Both the position numbers and the translations under genes were made by a program. Below the pieces are notes generated by a model, which worked only from the letters and a program-made list of their open reading frames with translations, was not told the origin of the DNA and made no database searches. Source: CAYUNA01 sp047629355 (GTDB lineage Bacteria; Bacteroidota; Bacteroidia; Chitinophagales; Saprospiraceae). From it: a DNA stretch of 22,437 nt. This document shows, piece after piece, positions 16,267 through 22,437 of this stretch. Position 1 is the stretch's first letter, and each line of letters begins with the position of its first letter. The DNA lies in contig JBLHWU010000100.1 of NCBI GenBank assembly GCA_047629355.1, positions 1 through 22,437 of the forward strand. The letters are read 5' to 3'.

Positions 16267-16316
16267 TCAAACTCCCCATTGATAGAGCGTTCCACAAGAG
16301 TCTTAAAGTAGAATTA
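16267..16316 (+). repeat. 50-nt direct repeat, left copy
   Basis: This stretch aligns without gaps to 17178-17227 with 41 of 50 bases identical by hand count. Shared blocks are TCAAACTCCC at the start and AGTCTTAAAGTAGA near the end. The two copies lie on either side of the broken gene at 16545-16979. Confidence 0.7.
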
Positions 16317-16544
16317 AGTAATAGAAAAATATAACCTATTTCCTTAGGGATTCGAAATAAATAAAGTTAGATTATTGAGAGAGCAGTTTTGTTCTCCCTT
16401 TTTGCTTTGAAAGTGCGATTTATGTTGATATAAGGAGCATTTTTAAAGTGAAAAATGAGGGCAAAATATCCTCTCAAGAGTCTGAGTTTATTTAATTCGC
16501 ATTCCTTATTCTAGAAGAATAAATCATTTTTTCTAAATTTTGAA

Positions 16545-16979
16545 AACACAACTACGAGCCAAGAAGTTTGTATCCGTAATTTCGCAACTTTAGAAGATAT
16601 TACTATTTCAACGAATGCAGAAACGACGCAAGATGTGAAATTCACCTACTATAACTTCCGCACAATCTGGTAGCGATACATATGCATATGATGAAATGGG
16701 TACAGATTTATTGATTGTCAATCCTACTGTCAGCAATGTGACTTTGCGCGAAGCAAATACTCTAACGGCAAATCGGAACACGCTATAATTATAGTGTTTA
16801 CAGATTCGGATGTAAACTGTCGTCCGTTCGATTTGGTATTTGTAACGATTAATCCGCAAATTCCCACTGATGCGATTATGGATACCGAGATTTAATTGAA
16901 TGATGATGCGATGTTGACCGCTTCCGCAAAAAGTGGCAACGGTAATTATTTTGGTACTTTGACAAATCCTTTGGAGTAG
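16545..16979 (+). pseudogene. Decayed gene for a probable surface or secreted protein
   Basis: The plus strand carries protein-like sequence that changes frame. The first segment (frame of 16557) reads SQEVCIRNFATLEDITIST and hits TAG at 16671. Before that the sense passes to the next frame (SGSDTYAYDEMGTDLLIVNP and TVSNVTLREANTLTANRN), which hits TAA at 16786. It then returns to the first frame (VFTDSDVNCRPFDLVFVTIN, later SGNGNYFGTLTNPLE), with an internal TAA at 16893 and the final TAG at 16977. The Thr/Asn/Asp-rich, aromatic-poor composition suggests an extracellular beta-rich protein such as an adhesin; the family is not recognised. The opposite-strand frame here is a shadow of this remnant. 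Confidence 0.6.
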
Positions 16980-16989
16980 TATATTCCTT

Positions 16990-17142
16990 AAATTTTCTCC
17001 CTCCAATAAAAACAACTACCGGGCTGCAGCAGAAGGTCATCAAAAGGCTAATCTATTCGAAGAAGTATCGGAGAAAATTTTCAAATACGAAAATCTCAGT
17101 TTGTTAAGCTACCTTTTGATTCAACTCCAAGTAGGATTTTGA
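16990..17142 (+). other. Possible second coding remnant
   Basis: A plus-strand frame without an upstream start stays open for about 50 codons to a TGA at 17140. It contains NYRAAAEGHQKANLFEEVSE and then KIFKYENLSLLSYLL. The composition looks protein-like and unlike the preceding remnant, but no family is recognised and chance is possible. Confidence 0.2.
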
Positions 17143-17177
17143 AGAACAAAATCTGGCTAAACACTTAATTTTGTCCT

Positions 17178-17227
17178 TCAAACTCCCTATTCATAGAAAA
17201 TGACACAAAAGTCTTAAAGTAGAGTTA
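17178..17227 (+). repeat. 50-nt direct repeat, right copy
   Basis: This is the partner of 16267-16316, with 41 of 50 bases identical and no gaps. It lies about 200 nt after the end of the broken surface-protein gene and about 70 nt before a candidate promoter. Confidence 0.7.
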
Positions 17228-17299
17228 CGAAAAAACAATAATTACTCCTCTTTACAGTTCAAATATGACTTTTCAAGGTTAGTATTTGGACTTTTTTTT

Positions 17300-17307
17300 T
17301 ACCTTCG
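17300..17307 (+). promoter_or_regulatory. Candidate Bacteroidota -7 element before the small ORF
   Basis: TACCTTCG resembles the TAnnTTTG consensus with one change and is followed by C, as often seen in this phylum. The ATG of the small ORF at 17317 is 9 nt downstream, so the transcript would have a very short leader. A TTTG lies at 17285-17288, but the spacing is too short for a -33 element. Confidence 0.35.
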
Positions 17308-17316
17308 CACCAACTT

Positions 17317-17406
17317 ATGACAGCAACACTAACATACACCATGATTCTCGCCGCGATTCTATTCGGGCGCAAAGCCATTCTTTATCTCGAACAGCAAGAA
17401 GAATGA
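17317..17406 (+). CDS. Possible 29-aa membrane-associated small protein
   Basis: An ATG at 17317 opens 29 codons closed by TGA at 17404-17406. The N-terminal half is hydrophobic (TLTYTMILAAILFG, about residues 4-17), then basic residues follow (RKAILYL), and the tail is acidic (EQQEE). This positive-after-helix layout suits one membrane-associated helix. A promoter-like TACCTTCG lies just upstream. The gene converges on the NadR-like gene, and the two stop codons are 10 nt apart across a heptad repeat. No family is recognised. It could be a genuine small protein or a chance frame; the hydrophobic pattern and promoter favour a gene. Confidence 0.4.
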   Translation: MTATLTYTMILAAILFGRKAILYLEQQEE

Positions 17407-17408
17407 TG

Positions 17409-17436
17409 ATTAATGGTTAGGGATTAATGGTTAATG
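17409..17436 (+). repeat. Heptad repeat copy B, supplies the 3' end of the NadR-like gene
   Basis: On the plus strand the array reads through the units TTAATGG, TTAGGGA, TTAATGG and TTAATG. Twenty-five nt (17412-17436) are identical to 19668-19692. The stop codon and the last codons (LTINP) of the minus-strand NadR-like gene lie within it. Confidence 0.8.
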
Positions 17437-17941
17437 CGGCTTCGAGGCAGGCTTTTAGGCGTTCTTCTTTAGACCCAGCTACTTCGATAAAATGGGCCTC
17501 CATCTTTTCCAATTCCTTTCTATAAACATGATATAATTTTTCGCGGTCGTTAGAATGCTCGCGTTGTGGGTCATACTCCCAAGGGATTTCGGGGCCGCAG
17601 AGGATATAAAAAATGTTGGTTTGGCGTTCTAATTTTTTTAAAATAAATGGATGGCAGCGGTCATATTTGACTATTGACCATATTTTTAAAACTAAAAAAG
17701 AGGTGTCGCAAATCACTCGTTTCTCATCAGTCAATGCTGCCTTTTCCAATGCTTTTTCTTCTTGTAAAGATTGTCCTTTGGCTATTTCAAAAAGATCAGA
17801 TTCTTCGTAAGGTCTATCTAAATTTTGCAAATATTCACGGGCGTATTCGGGTAACCATCCTGTTTGAAAATGGGCAGCGATCTGTTGGGCAAGGGTTGTT
17901 TTCCCAGAAGATTCTGGACCAGTGAGGATAATTTTTTGCAT
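17417..17941 (-). CDS. NadR-like P-loop ATPase (ribosylnicotinamide kinase-type domain)
   Basis: The protein has 174 residues and resembles the C-terminal kinase domain of NadR (AAA_28 type), which phosphorylates nicotinamide riboside in NAD salvage. The P-loop GPESSGKTT is at 8-16, WLPEYAREYL at 29-38, the Walker B-like VICDTS at 76-81, and LCGPEIPWEYDPQREH at 114-129 matches the family's nucleotide-binding lid. The adenylyltransferase and DNA-binding domains of full NadR are absent, so this is a stand-alone kinase. The substrate is inferred from the family, not proven. The last five residues (LTINP) are encoded by a dispersed repeat, which suggests that the original C-terminus was lost or overwritten. 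It is divergent from the gene at 18058. Confidence 0.8.
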   Translation of the reverse strand: MQKIILTGPESSGKTTLAQQIAAHFQTGWLPEYAREYLQNLDRPYEESDLFEIAKGQSLQEEKALEKAALTDEKRVICDTSFLVLKIWSIVKYDRCHPFILKKLERQTNIFYILCGPEIPWEYDPQREHSNDREKLYHVYRKELEKMEAHFIEVAGSKEERLKACLEAALTINP

Positions 17942-17996
17942 AAATTCTAAACAGATGATTGGATGTGATTGTTATTATAAAAACGTTAAAATTTTT

Positions 17997-18013
17997 CCCG
18001 AATTGCATTCGGG
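17997..18013. other. Small palindrome between divergent genes
   Basis: CCCGAAT, the loop TGC and ATTCGGG form a perfect 7-bp inverted repeat between the divergent NadR-like gene and the gene at 18058. It could be an operator or a leader hairpin of either transcript. No T run follows. Confidence 0.4.
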
Positions 18014-18057
18014 GCTATTGGTGTTCAATCTCTTACGGGATTTTTTAATTGGAATAA

Positions 18058-18642
18058 ATGCAAGATATAGAACCACATTACAATTGGCGCGACCACTACT
18101 CCGCTAATAAAGACTCAAAAAGTCCATTTTTTCAGCGGTCTTACGATGAATTTAAATATTCTAAAAAGATTTATAATTACTACATTCATCCGCAATGGGA
18201 TGCCTTTGGGTCACCAACTTTATACATGAAAATTTTATACGCTGATTACGAAAATGGATACGCTATTTTTGAAATGATGGGCGAATGGAATGACGCGGTG
18301 ACGAACGACATCATGTTTTTAAAACGTGAAATTGCGGATGAAATGGCTTTACACGGCATACATAAGTACATCATCTTTTGCGATAATGTCCTTAATTTTC
18401 ATGGGGAAGACGACGATTATTACGAAGAATGGTACGAGGAGGTGCGCGATGAAGATGGCTGGATTTGCTTTTTGAATTTATTGGACCATGTTGAAGTGGA
18501 AATGCGCGATACTCGCTTGCAAAATTACGTCAATTTCGGGATAGAGTTCAATAGTTTTAATTGGCGAAATTTGAAACCAGATTTATTGTCTCGGGCAGTG
18601 GAAATGATGGTGATGGGGGAAGTGCCGAAGTTTTTAAAATAA
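18058..18642 (+). CDS. Conserved Bacteroidota protein of unknown function
   Basis: The protein has 194 residues, with no signal peptide and no membrane segment, so it is probably cytosolic. It is rich in aromatic and acidic residues. Marked stretches are EPHYNWRDHYSA (5-16), IYNYYIHPQWDAFGSPTLYM, an acidic GEDDDYYEEWYEEV and NWRNLKPDLL near the end. I recall similar proteins from Saprospiria-like genomes but no assigned domain. The start is fixed, because an in-frame TAA directly precedes the ATG. It is 115 nt upstream of era on the same strand, so the two may be co-transcribed. Its function cannot be deduced; the alternation of conserved Trp/Tyr and acidic patches suggests a protein- or nucleic-acid-interaction role, which is speculation. 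Confidence 0.8.
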   Translation: MQDIEPHYNWRDHYSANKDSKSPFFQRSYDEFKYSKKIYNYYIHPQWDAFGSPTLYMKILYADYENGYAIFEMMGEWNDAVTNDIMFLKREIADEMALHGIHKYIIFCDNVLNFHGEDDDYYEEWYEEVRDEDGWICFLNLLDHVEVEMRDTRLQNYVNFGIEFNSFNWRNLKPDLLSRAVEMMVMGEVPKFLK

Positions 18643-18665
18643 ATTATTATTCCGAGCCTTTTTTT

Positions 18666-18694
18666 GTCATTCCGAGCGAAGTCGAGGAATCTGG
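18666..18694 (+). repeat. Dispersed GTCATTCCGAG-type intergenic repeat
   Basis: The stretch starts GTCATTCCGAGCGAAGTC and has ATTCC and GGAAT as short inverted ends. I know closely similar sequences as high-copy intergenic repeats in Bacteroidota and other phyla. A partial ATTCCGAGC also occurs just upstream at about 18650. It lies in the spacer before era. Confidence 0.6.
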
Positions 18695-18757
18695 AATAAA
18701 ATCCGCTTCCTTAGATTTTTATCCCTACTTTTGGCCAATTCAAAATCAAAACAATTT

Positions 18758-19657
18758 ATGGCTCATAAATCAGGCTTCGTTAACATCATCGGCCGCCCCA
18801 ACGTCGGCAAATCTACCCTCATGAACGCCCTCGTCGGCGAGCGCATGTCTATCATCACCAACAAACCACAGACGACGCGACACCGCATCCTAGGTATATT
18901 GAGTGGCGATGACTTCCAGGTAGTTTTCTCTGATACACCCGGAATTATTTCTGACCCCTCGTATCAGATGCAAGAAGCAATGAATCGGTTTGTCAAAACA
19001 ACGTTTGAAGATGCCGATATTATGCTATTTGTGACAGATGTGGAAGAAAGATACGAGGAAGACGACCCGATTATTCAGCGATTGAAAAGTGTAAAAGTAC
19101 CGCTGTTTTTATTAATTAATAAAATTGATGAGTCAACGCCTGAGGAAATTATTAAATTAATTCAACTTTGGAACAAACGAGTAAAGTTTTTGGAAACCGT
19201 TCCGATGGCAGCATTGCACAAAAATAATACGGATACCGTTTTAAGATTAATTCAAGACAACCTACCTGAAGGTCCTGCCTATTATCCAAAAGACCAATTG
19301 ACCGACCGTTCTGAACGCTTTTTTGTGAGTGAAATTATTCGCGAAAAAATACTGCAAATTTATCATCAAGAAATCCCCTACTCTACTGAAGTCGTCGTAG
19401 AATCCTTTAAAGAAACAACGACTAAATCAGGTGCACCACTCGTTCGCATTGCTGCGGAGATTTTTGTGATGCGCAAGTCTCAAAAACCCATTATGCTTGG
19501 AAAAGGTGGGATGTTAATTAAGCAATTAGGGACGGAAGCCCGAAAGTCTATTGAGATTTGGCTGGACAGCAAGGTATTTTTGGAACTGCATGTGAAGGTG
19601 CGGGATAACTGGCGAGATGATGAAGTGTGGTTGAAAAAATTCGGCTATAGCAATTAA
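18758..19657 (+). CDS. era: GTPase Era
   Basis: Era is an essential GTPase that binds the 3' end of 16S rRNA and checks assembly of the small subunit. The protein has 299 residues, the normal length. G1 GRPNVGKST is at 12-20, switch region KPQTTRHR at 36-43, G3 DTPG at 59-62, G4 NKID at 121-124, and the C-terminal KH RNA-binding domain has GKGGMLIKQLG at 248-258. An in-frame TTG at 18731 would add nine residues, but Era proteins begin near MAHKSGFVNIIG, so the ATG at 18758 is chosen. The gene converges on the broken LytTR regulator, and a repeat-built hairpin lies between them. Confidence 0.98.
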   Translation: MAHKSGFVNIIGRPNVGKSTLMNALVGERMSIITNKPQTTRHRILGILSGDDFQVVFSDTPGIISDPSYQMQEAMNRFVKTTFEDADIMLFVTDVEERYEEDDPIIQRLKSVKVPLFLLINKIDESTPEEIIKLIQLWNKRVKFLETVPMAALHKNNTDTVLRLIQDNLPEGPAYYPKDQLTDRSERFFVSEIIREKILQIYHQEIPYSTEVVVESFKETTTKSGAPLVRIAAEIFVMRKSQKPIMLGKGGMLIKQLGTEARKSIEIWLDSKVFLELHVKVRDNWRDDEVWLKKFGYSN

Positions 19658-19660
19658 TTG

Positions 19661-19692
19661 AATGTTGAATGGTTAGGGATTAATGGTTAATG
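19661..19692 (+). repeat. Heptad repeat copy C, just after era
   Basis: The array starts 3 nt after the era stop with units GTTGAAT, GGTTAGG, GATTAAT, GGTTAAT. Thirty nt (19661-19690) are identical, in inverted orientation, to 20529-20558. Confidence 0.85.
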
Positions 19693-19734
19693 ACGAGGTG
19701 GCGTATCCTACTCATTAGCAATTAATCACTAACC
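19671..19734. terminator. Repeat-built hairpin between convergent genes
   Basis: The arm 19671-19693 and the arm 19712-19734 are inverted copies that agree at 20 of 23 positions, with an 18-nt loop. The second arm is another, diverged heptad repeat. The stem is AT-rich and has no T run. Its place between the convergent era and LytTR genes suggests a transcript end, but this is inferred. Confidence 0.45.
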
Positions 19735-19740
19735 AACTGC

Positions 19741-20200
19741 CTAAATTATCAAATTCATCACGGCTTTCAATTCTTTTCGTTTGCTCCAACTAAAAGGGAT
19801 TTCAGTACCTTGAATAACAATCAAACTAGACTCCAAATTGATTGTATCAATATGAGCTAATTGCACAATACATTGTCGGTTAACGCGCATAAAAACAGCA
19901 GAAGGAACATAGAAGCCTTGCGATAAAAAAATCCCCTTGAATGGTCACTATTTTAGAGTAATTATCTGCCGCTTCGATGTAGGTAATATTTTTAGTCAAT
20001 ACTTTATCCAGCGTATCCTTCTTTTTGAAATAGAAAGAATGTCTGGTGACGATATGTTCTTCTAACTTGAGTTTAGTCATTTCCTCTGCTTCCTGCTTCA
20101 TGGAATAGGCTTTAGAAATTGCCAGCGGCATCCCAGATTTCAAAGAAAATTTATTAACTGTTTTGACCAGACAACCTATCATATTGGACACTTCTGCGAT
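19741..20200 (-). pseudogene. LytTR response regulator, frameshifted and lacking most of its receiver domain
   Basis: The family consists of a phosphoreceiver (REC) domain and a LytTR DNA-binding domain that activates transcription. Here NMIGCLVKTVNKFSLKSG looks like the end of a REC domain (the conserved Lys of LVKP), followed by AISKAYSMKQEAEEM. The LytTR domain begins near HSFYFKKKDTLDKV with NITYIEAADNYSKIVT. At a run of seven A (19925-19931) the frame breaks and stops at 19880. Dropping one base restores FYVPSAVFMRVNRQCIVQ and HIDTINLESSLIVIQG, ending with TAG at 19741-19743. The phosphorylation Asp region is gone. The single-base error could be natural or a sequencing artefact; the loss of the receiver part is not explained by it. 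Confidence 0.75.
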
Positions 20201-20371
20201 GCCATAAGTGGCCTCATTCCCATGACGACCATGCCGAGCTAAGTTCATGCAGTTATGACGACCTCGTATAGAAAGCCATAAACTGAATAAATACACAATA
20301 AATTTGTGCTGACATTTACCAAGTCTCGTTATTTTATTTAATATTTGTTCCGTGAGTATTTCGATGCTCAT
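20201..20371 (-). mobile_element. N-terminal remnant of a DDE-type transposase fused in frame to the regulator
   Basis: From the ATG at 20371 the first 57 residues do not look like a receiver domain. They contain KCQHKFIVYLFSLWLSIRGR and then HNCMNLARHGRHGNEATY, which resemble the N-termini of IS4-like transposases that I know from Bacteroidota (basic, with GR.N and NLARYG-type patterns). The frame continues without a stop into the receiver remnant at about 20200. The rest of the transposase is absent. Its leader holds a hairpin (20374-20425) of the type often seen before transposase genes. The family call is from memory and needs a search. Confidence 0.5.
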
Positions 20372-20373
20372 TG

Positions 20374-20425
20374 GGCAAAAATTGTTGTTGAGTATGTAAG
20401 AACATTCAACTTACTAATTTTTGCC
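20374..20425 (-). other. Hairpin at the start of the transposase remnant
   Basis: GGCAAAAATT (20374-20383) and AATTTTTGCC (20416-20425) form a perfect 10-bp stem, and GTTGA/TCAAC (20387-20391, 20406-20410) pair inside. The stem ends 2 nt before the ATG at 20371. In IS10- and IS50-like elements such structures limit translation of read-through transcripts; that role is inferred here. Confidence 0.5.
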
Positions 20426-20528
20426 TATCTTTTTGTATCTAATTTTTTCCACGGACTATTGTTGTAAGGAACGCGAAATAAATAGAATTAGGAATTAATG
20501 TTTAAAGAGCGAAACGCGCGTCCCAGTC

Positions 20529-20558
20529 TTAACCATTAATCCCTAACCATTCAACATT
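20529..20558 (-). repeat. Heptad repeat copy D, just after the caspase-like gene
   Basis: Read on the minus strand it is identical over 30 nt to 19661-19690. It begins 8 nt after the stop of the gene at 20567, in the same orientation relative to its gene as copy C has to era. The two copies lie as inverted repeats around the broken regulator. Confidence 0.85.
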
Positions 20559-20566
20559 AATAAATG

Positions 20567-22270
20567 TTATTCCCGCACCACACTAATCGTCATTCCCCCA
20601 TCATAATCTCCTTCAATCATCGGCGATTGTCGATTCCCCGTATAGCTCTGCACATTTTTATCAATAAAAGCAAACAACTCCTGAATCGTCACCACTTTAT
20701 TTCCATCCAAGTCCGCTTCGCCTTTCAATCCTCTAATCAAAAAGTGACTAAAAACACCTTGACGCAAACCGCTACTTTCCAAAGAGGTTTCATTAGATTT
20801 AGAAGACATAATCAATGCAGTACCTGATTTTGCAGTCGCCAAAGTTTTATAATAATTGGCTAATACATTGGTGACATTACCGCTTTTCATTGCCAAAAGG
20901 CTACCAGAATGACAAGCATCCGCGATACACAATTTATATTTTGCGGGGCTGCTTTCCAATATTTCTTTCACTTCTTCATGGTCAAGTTTGTTATTAAAAC
21001 CATCAAAGTCAATCGGCAAGAACGAACCTTTCAAACCATGTCCGGAGAAATATAACAGGACCAAATCGTTTGGACCAGCTTGACTAAATACTTCACGCAT
21101 CGTTTGGCTAATCTTCGCTTTAGTGGCATCTTCATCAATCAAAATTCGGACTTGATTGTCTTTCAACGCACCACCTTCGGGACTTTTTAAATGCGCATAA
21201 ATTCGGTAGGCATCATCGTCCGTGTAGCGCAAGGTCGGCATGTGGTCATACGATGCAATACCAATAACAACTGCCCAAACTTTCATGTCCGTCGCTTCTC
21301 GGAAGGTCATCAAATCTCCTTGCGGTGTTTCTTTTGGAGTGGTTTGTGCCAGCATCTCACCAGCGTTTTCGTCTTCCATCTTGCGGTCGTCACTGCGAAG
21401 AAAATTGCCTTTTTCCCAATAGCCAGAGACTTTTGTGCCGTCCATTTGATAAAGTACACCACGTCCGTTGAACGAGCCATTTTTCCATTCGCCTTTGTAT
21501 TGTTCGCCATTGGCATAGTGAACCGTACCATCACCATCAGGCATTCCATTGACAAATTGACCAACGTACTTAGCCGATTTATCTTTGTAAACATATACGC
21601 CCGCGCCTTTTTTGCAATTGCCAGAAACACAGCCAACTTTACCATAATTCAACTGCGGATTGCCAAAATACTCGCCTTCTTTCCATTCCCCCACAATCTG
21701 TTTGCCATCGCCTTTTTGGTATACGCCTTTTCCATGTTTGTAGCCACCTTTAAAAGTTCCAACGAAAGTTTCATTGTTTGCATAGGTGAATGTTCCTGTG
21801 CCTTGTGGTTTACCTTTCGTGAATTGTCCCTCGTATTTGCTACCATCAGCGTAGGCATAAGTTCCAATGCCATTTTCACAGTCACCAGCGAGACAGCCTG
21901 ATTGGATATTCGTACCATCGTCTTCATCCACGTTATTCTCTGGGAATAAATCAACAATGACTTTTCCATTGTCATTAATTGGTTGTCCTTTTTGCCACAT
22001 GCCTGTCCATTGGCGACCATCTTCAAAGGTTTTTGTACCGCGTCCTTCAGGGAAGCGTTTAGTCCATTCGCCTTGATATTTGCTACCATCAGTATAATAG
22101 CAGGAGCCGATACCGTCAATTTCGCCATTTTCAAACTGTCCAACGTATTTTGCACCGCTTGGATAAATAAATACGCCTGTACCGTTGGTGCAATCTCCCG
22201 ATTGGCATTGGGCGGTCAGGATTTGATTGCTAAAAAAGGTGAATACAGCGAGGAGAAGTATTTGTTTCAT
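20567..22270 (-). CDS. Secreted MORN-repeat protein with C-terminal caspase-like (peptidase C14) domain
   Basis: The protein has 567 residues. Residues 1-20 (MKQILLLAVFTFFSNQILTA) are a Sec signal peptide. Three blocks of MORN repeats follow, starting at C22, C126 and C214; each opens with C-x4-C-x-NG or KG (CQSGDC, CLAGDC, CVSGNC) and continues with YVGQF..G..DG.G-type units to about residue 290. A Glu/Thr/Pro linker leads to the caspase fold at about 328-567, with the catalytic His411 in YFSGHG and Cys453 in IADACHSGS. It is probably exported to the periplasm or surface, where the Cys pairs could form disulfides. The substrate is unknown; bacterial caspase homologues usually cut after basic or acidic residues depending on the clade. 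No partner gene is next to it. Confidence 0.92.
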   Translation of the reverse strand: MKQILLLAVFTFFSNQILTAQCQSGDCTNGTGVFIYPSGAKYVGQFENGEIDGIGSCYYTDGSKYQGEWTKRFPEGRGTKTFEDGRQWTGMWQKGQPINDNGKVIVDLFPENNVDEDDGTNIQSGCLAGDCENGIGTYAYADGSKYEGQFTKGKPQGTGTFTYANNETFVGTFKGGYKHGKGVYQKGDGKQIVGEWKEGEYFGNPQLNYGKVGCVSGNCKKGAGVYVYKDKSAKYVGQFVNGMPDGDGTVHYANGEQYKGEWKNGSFNGRGVLYQMDGTKVSGYWEKGNFLRSDDRKMEDENAGEMLAQTTPKETPQGDLMTFREATDMKVWAVVIGIASYDHMPTLRYTDDDAYRIYAHLKSPEGGALKDNQVRILIDEDATKAKISQTMREVFSQAGPNDLVLLYFSGHGLKGSFLPIDFDGFNNKLDHEEVKEILESSPAKYKLCIADACHSGSLLAMKSGNVTNVLANYYKTLATAKSGTALIMSSKSNETSLESSGLRQGVFSHFLIRGLKGEADLDGNKVVTIQELFAFIDKNVQSYTGNRQSPMIEGDYDGGMTISVVRE

Positions 22271-22437
22271 ATTTAAAATGTATATTACGCAGGCTAATTT
22301 TTAGTAAATCGGTCTGTCAAAAAATGTGTCTAAGAATAGTATTTATATTATTGAAGTAAAGAGGTTAAACGGTTTTTTGTTTGGTAAAATTTTAAATTTA
22401 CCTAAATATTTAAAAAAAGAAAGATTTTAAGTTCTAT
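22271..22437. other. Upstream region of the caspase-like gene
   Basis: This AT-rich stretch precedes the minus-strand caspase-like gene. It has a near-perfect 20-nt palindrome, GGTAAAATTTTAAATTTACC, at 22383-22402 (one mismatched pair), about 115 nt upstream of the start. A TTGACA on the minus strand lies at about 22313-22318. I find no convincing TAnnTTTG element. Confidence 0.35.

Noticed and set aside
16608..17015. 135-aa minus-strand open frame
   Set aside because: It lies antisense to protein-like plus-strand segments, and its composition (many Ile, Arg, Thr, with scattered Cys) is what a reverse reading of them gives. The plus-strand remnant explains it better.
18731..18757. TTG start that would add nine residues to Era
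   Set aside because: The added residues are not family-like. The ATG at 18758 gives the standard Era N-terminus.
19925..19931. Programmed ribosomal frameshift at the A7 run as sole explanation for the split LytTR domain
   Set aside because: The shift needed is +1 (or -2) relative to the transcript frame, and the site does not match the common -1 slippery heptamer. A simple indel or sequencing error is more likely, and the gene has also lost its receiver domain.

Overview
The window looks like chromosomal DNA of a Bacteroidota bacterium. The evidence is the gene order tRNA-Thr, Tyr, Gly, Thr, tuf, tRNA-Trp, secE, nusG, rplK, rplA, rplJ, rplL, rpoB, rpoC, the near absence of Shine-Dalgarno sequences, AT-rich spacers, and the neighbouring gene families: a NadR-like ATPase, a LytTR regulator and a MORN-repeat caspase-like protein. 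Saprospiria is my guess for the class; it is not proven from this sequence.

Positions 1-860 are a short accessory patch. They hold a C5 cytosine DNA methyltransferase that stops after motif VIII, followed by the start of a transposase-type zinc-ribbon protein that runs off the left edge. A strong bidirectional terminator (about 807-846) separates this patch from the end of rpoC.

Positions 868-15542 are a minus-strand housekeeping block. It reads, in transcription order, four tRNAs, tuf, a strong terminator, tRNA-Trp, secE, nusG, rplK, rplA, rplJ, rplL, rpoB and rpoC. These genes supply charged-tRNA delivery, the secretion channel subunit, the elongation factor NusG, the ribosomal stalk and L1 arm, and the two large RNA polymerase subunits. 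All protein genes are intact and of normal length. Every spacer from secE to rpoC holds an inverted repeat, and one of these is a terminator-like hairpin that contains the rplA stop codon. The rplL-rpoB spacer is unusually long (696 nt).

Positions 15543-17316 contain no intact gene. They look like a decay zone: a MITE-like inverted-repeat element, a broken plus-strand gene for a probable surface protein, and a pair of 50-nt direct repeats around it.

Positions 17317-19657 hold a possible 29-aa small protein, a NadR-like nucleotide kinase (minus), a Bacteroidota-type protein of unknown function (plus) and era (plus).

Positions 19741-20430 hold a wrecked LytTR response regulator (minus). Its receiver domain is replaced by the N-terminal end of a transposase, and its LytTR domain is broken by one extra base in a run of seven A. 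Positions 20567-22270 encode a secreted MORN-repeat/caspase-like protein.

A family of short 7-nt-period repeats lies next to gene ends throughout the window. One 30-nt version occurs twice in opposite orientation, on either side of the broken regulator, and another copy supplies the last codons of the NadR-like gene. No CRISPR array, rRNA gene, prophage or complete insertion sequence was seen.
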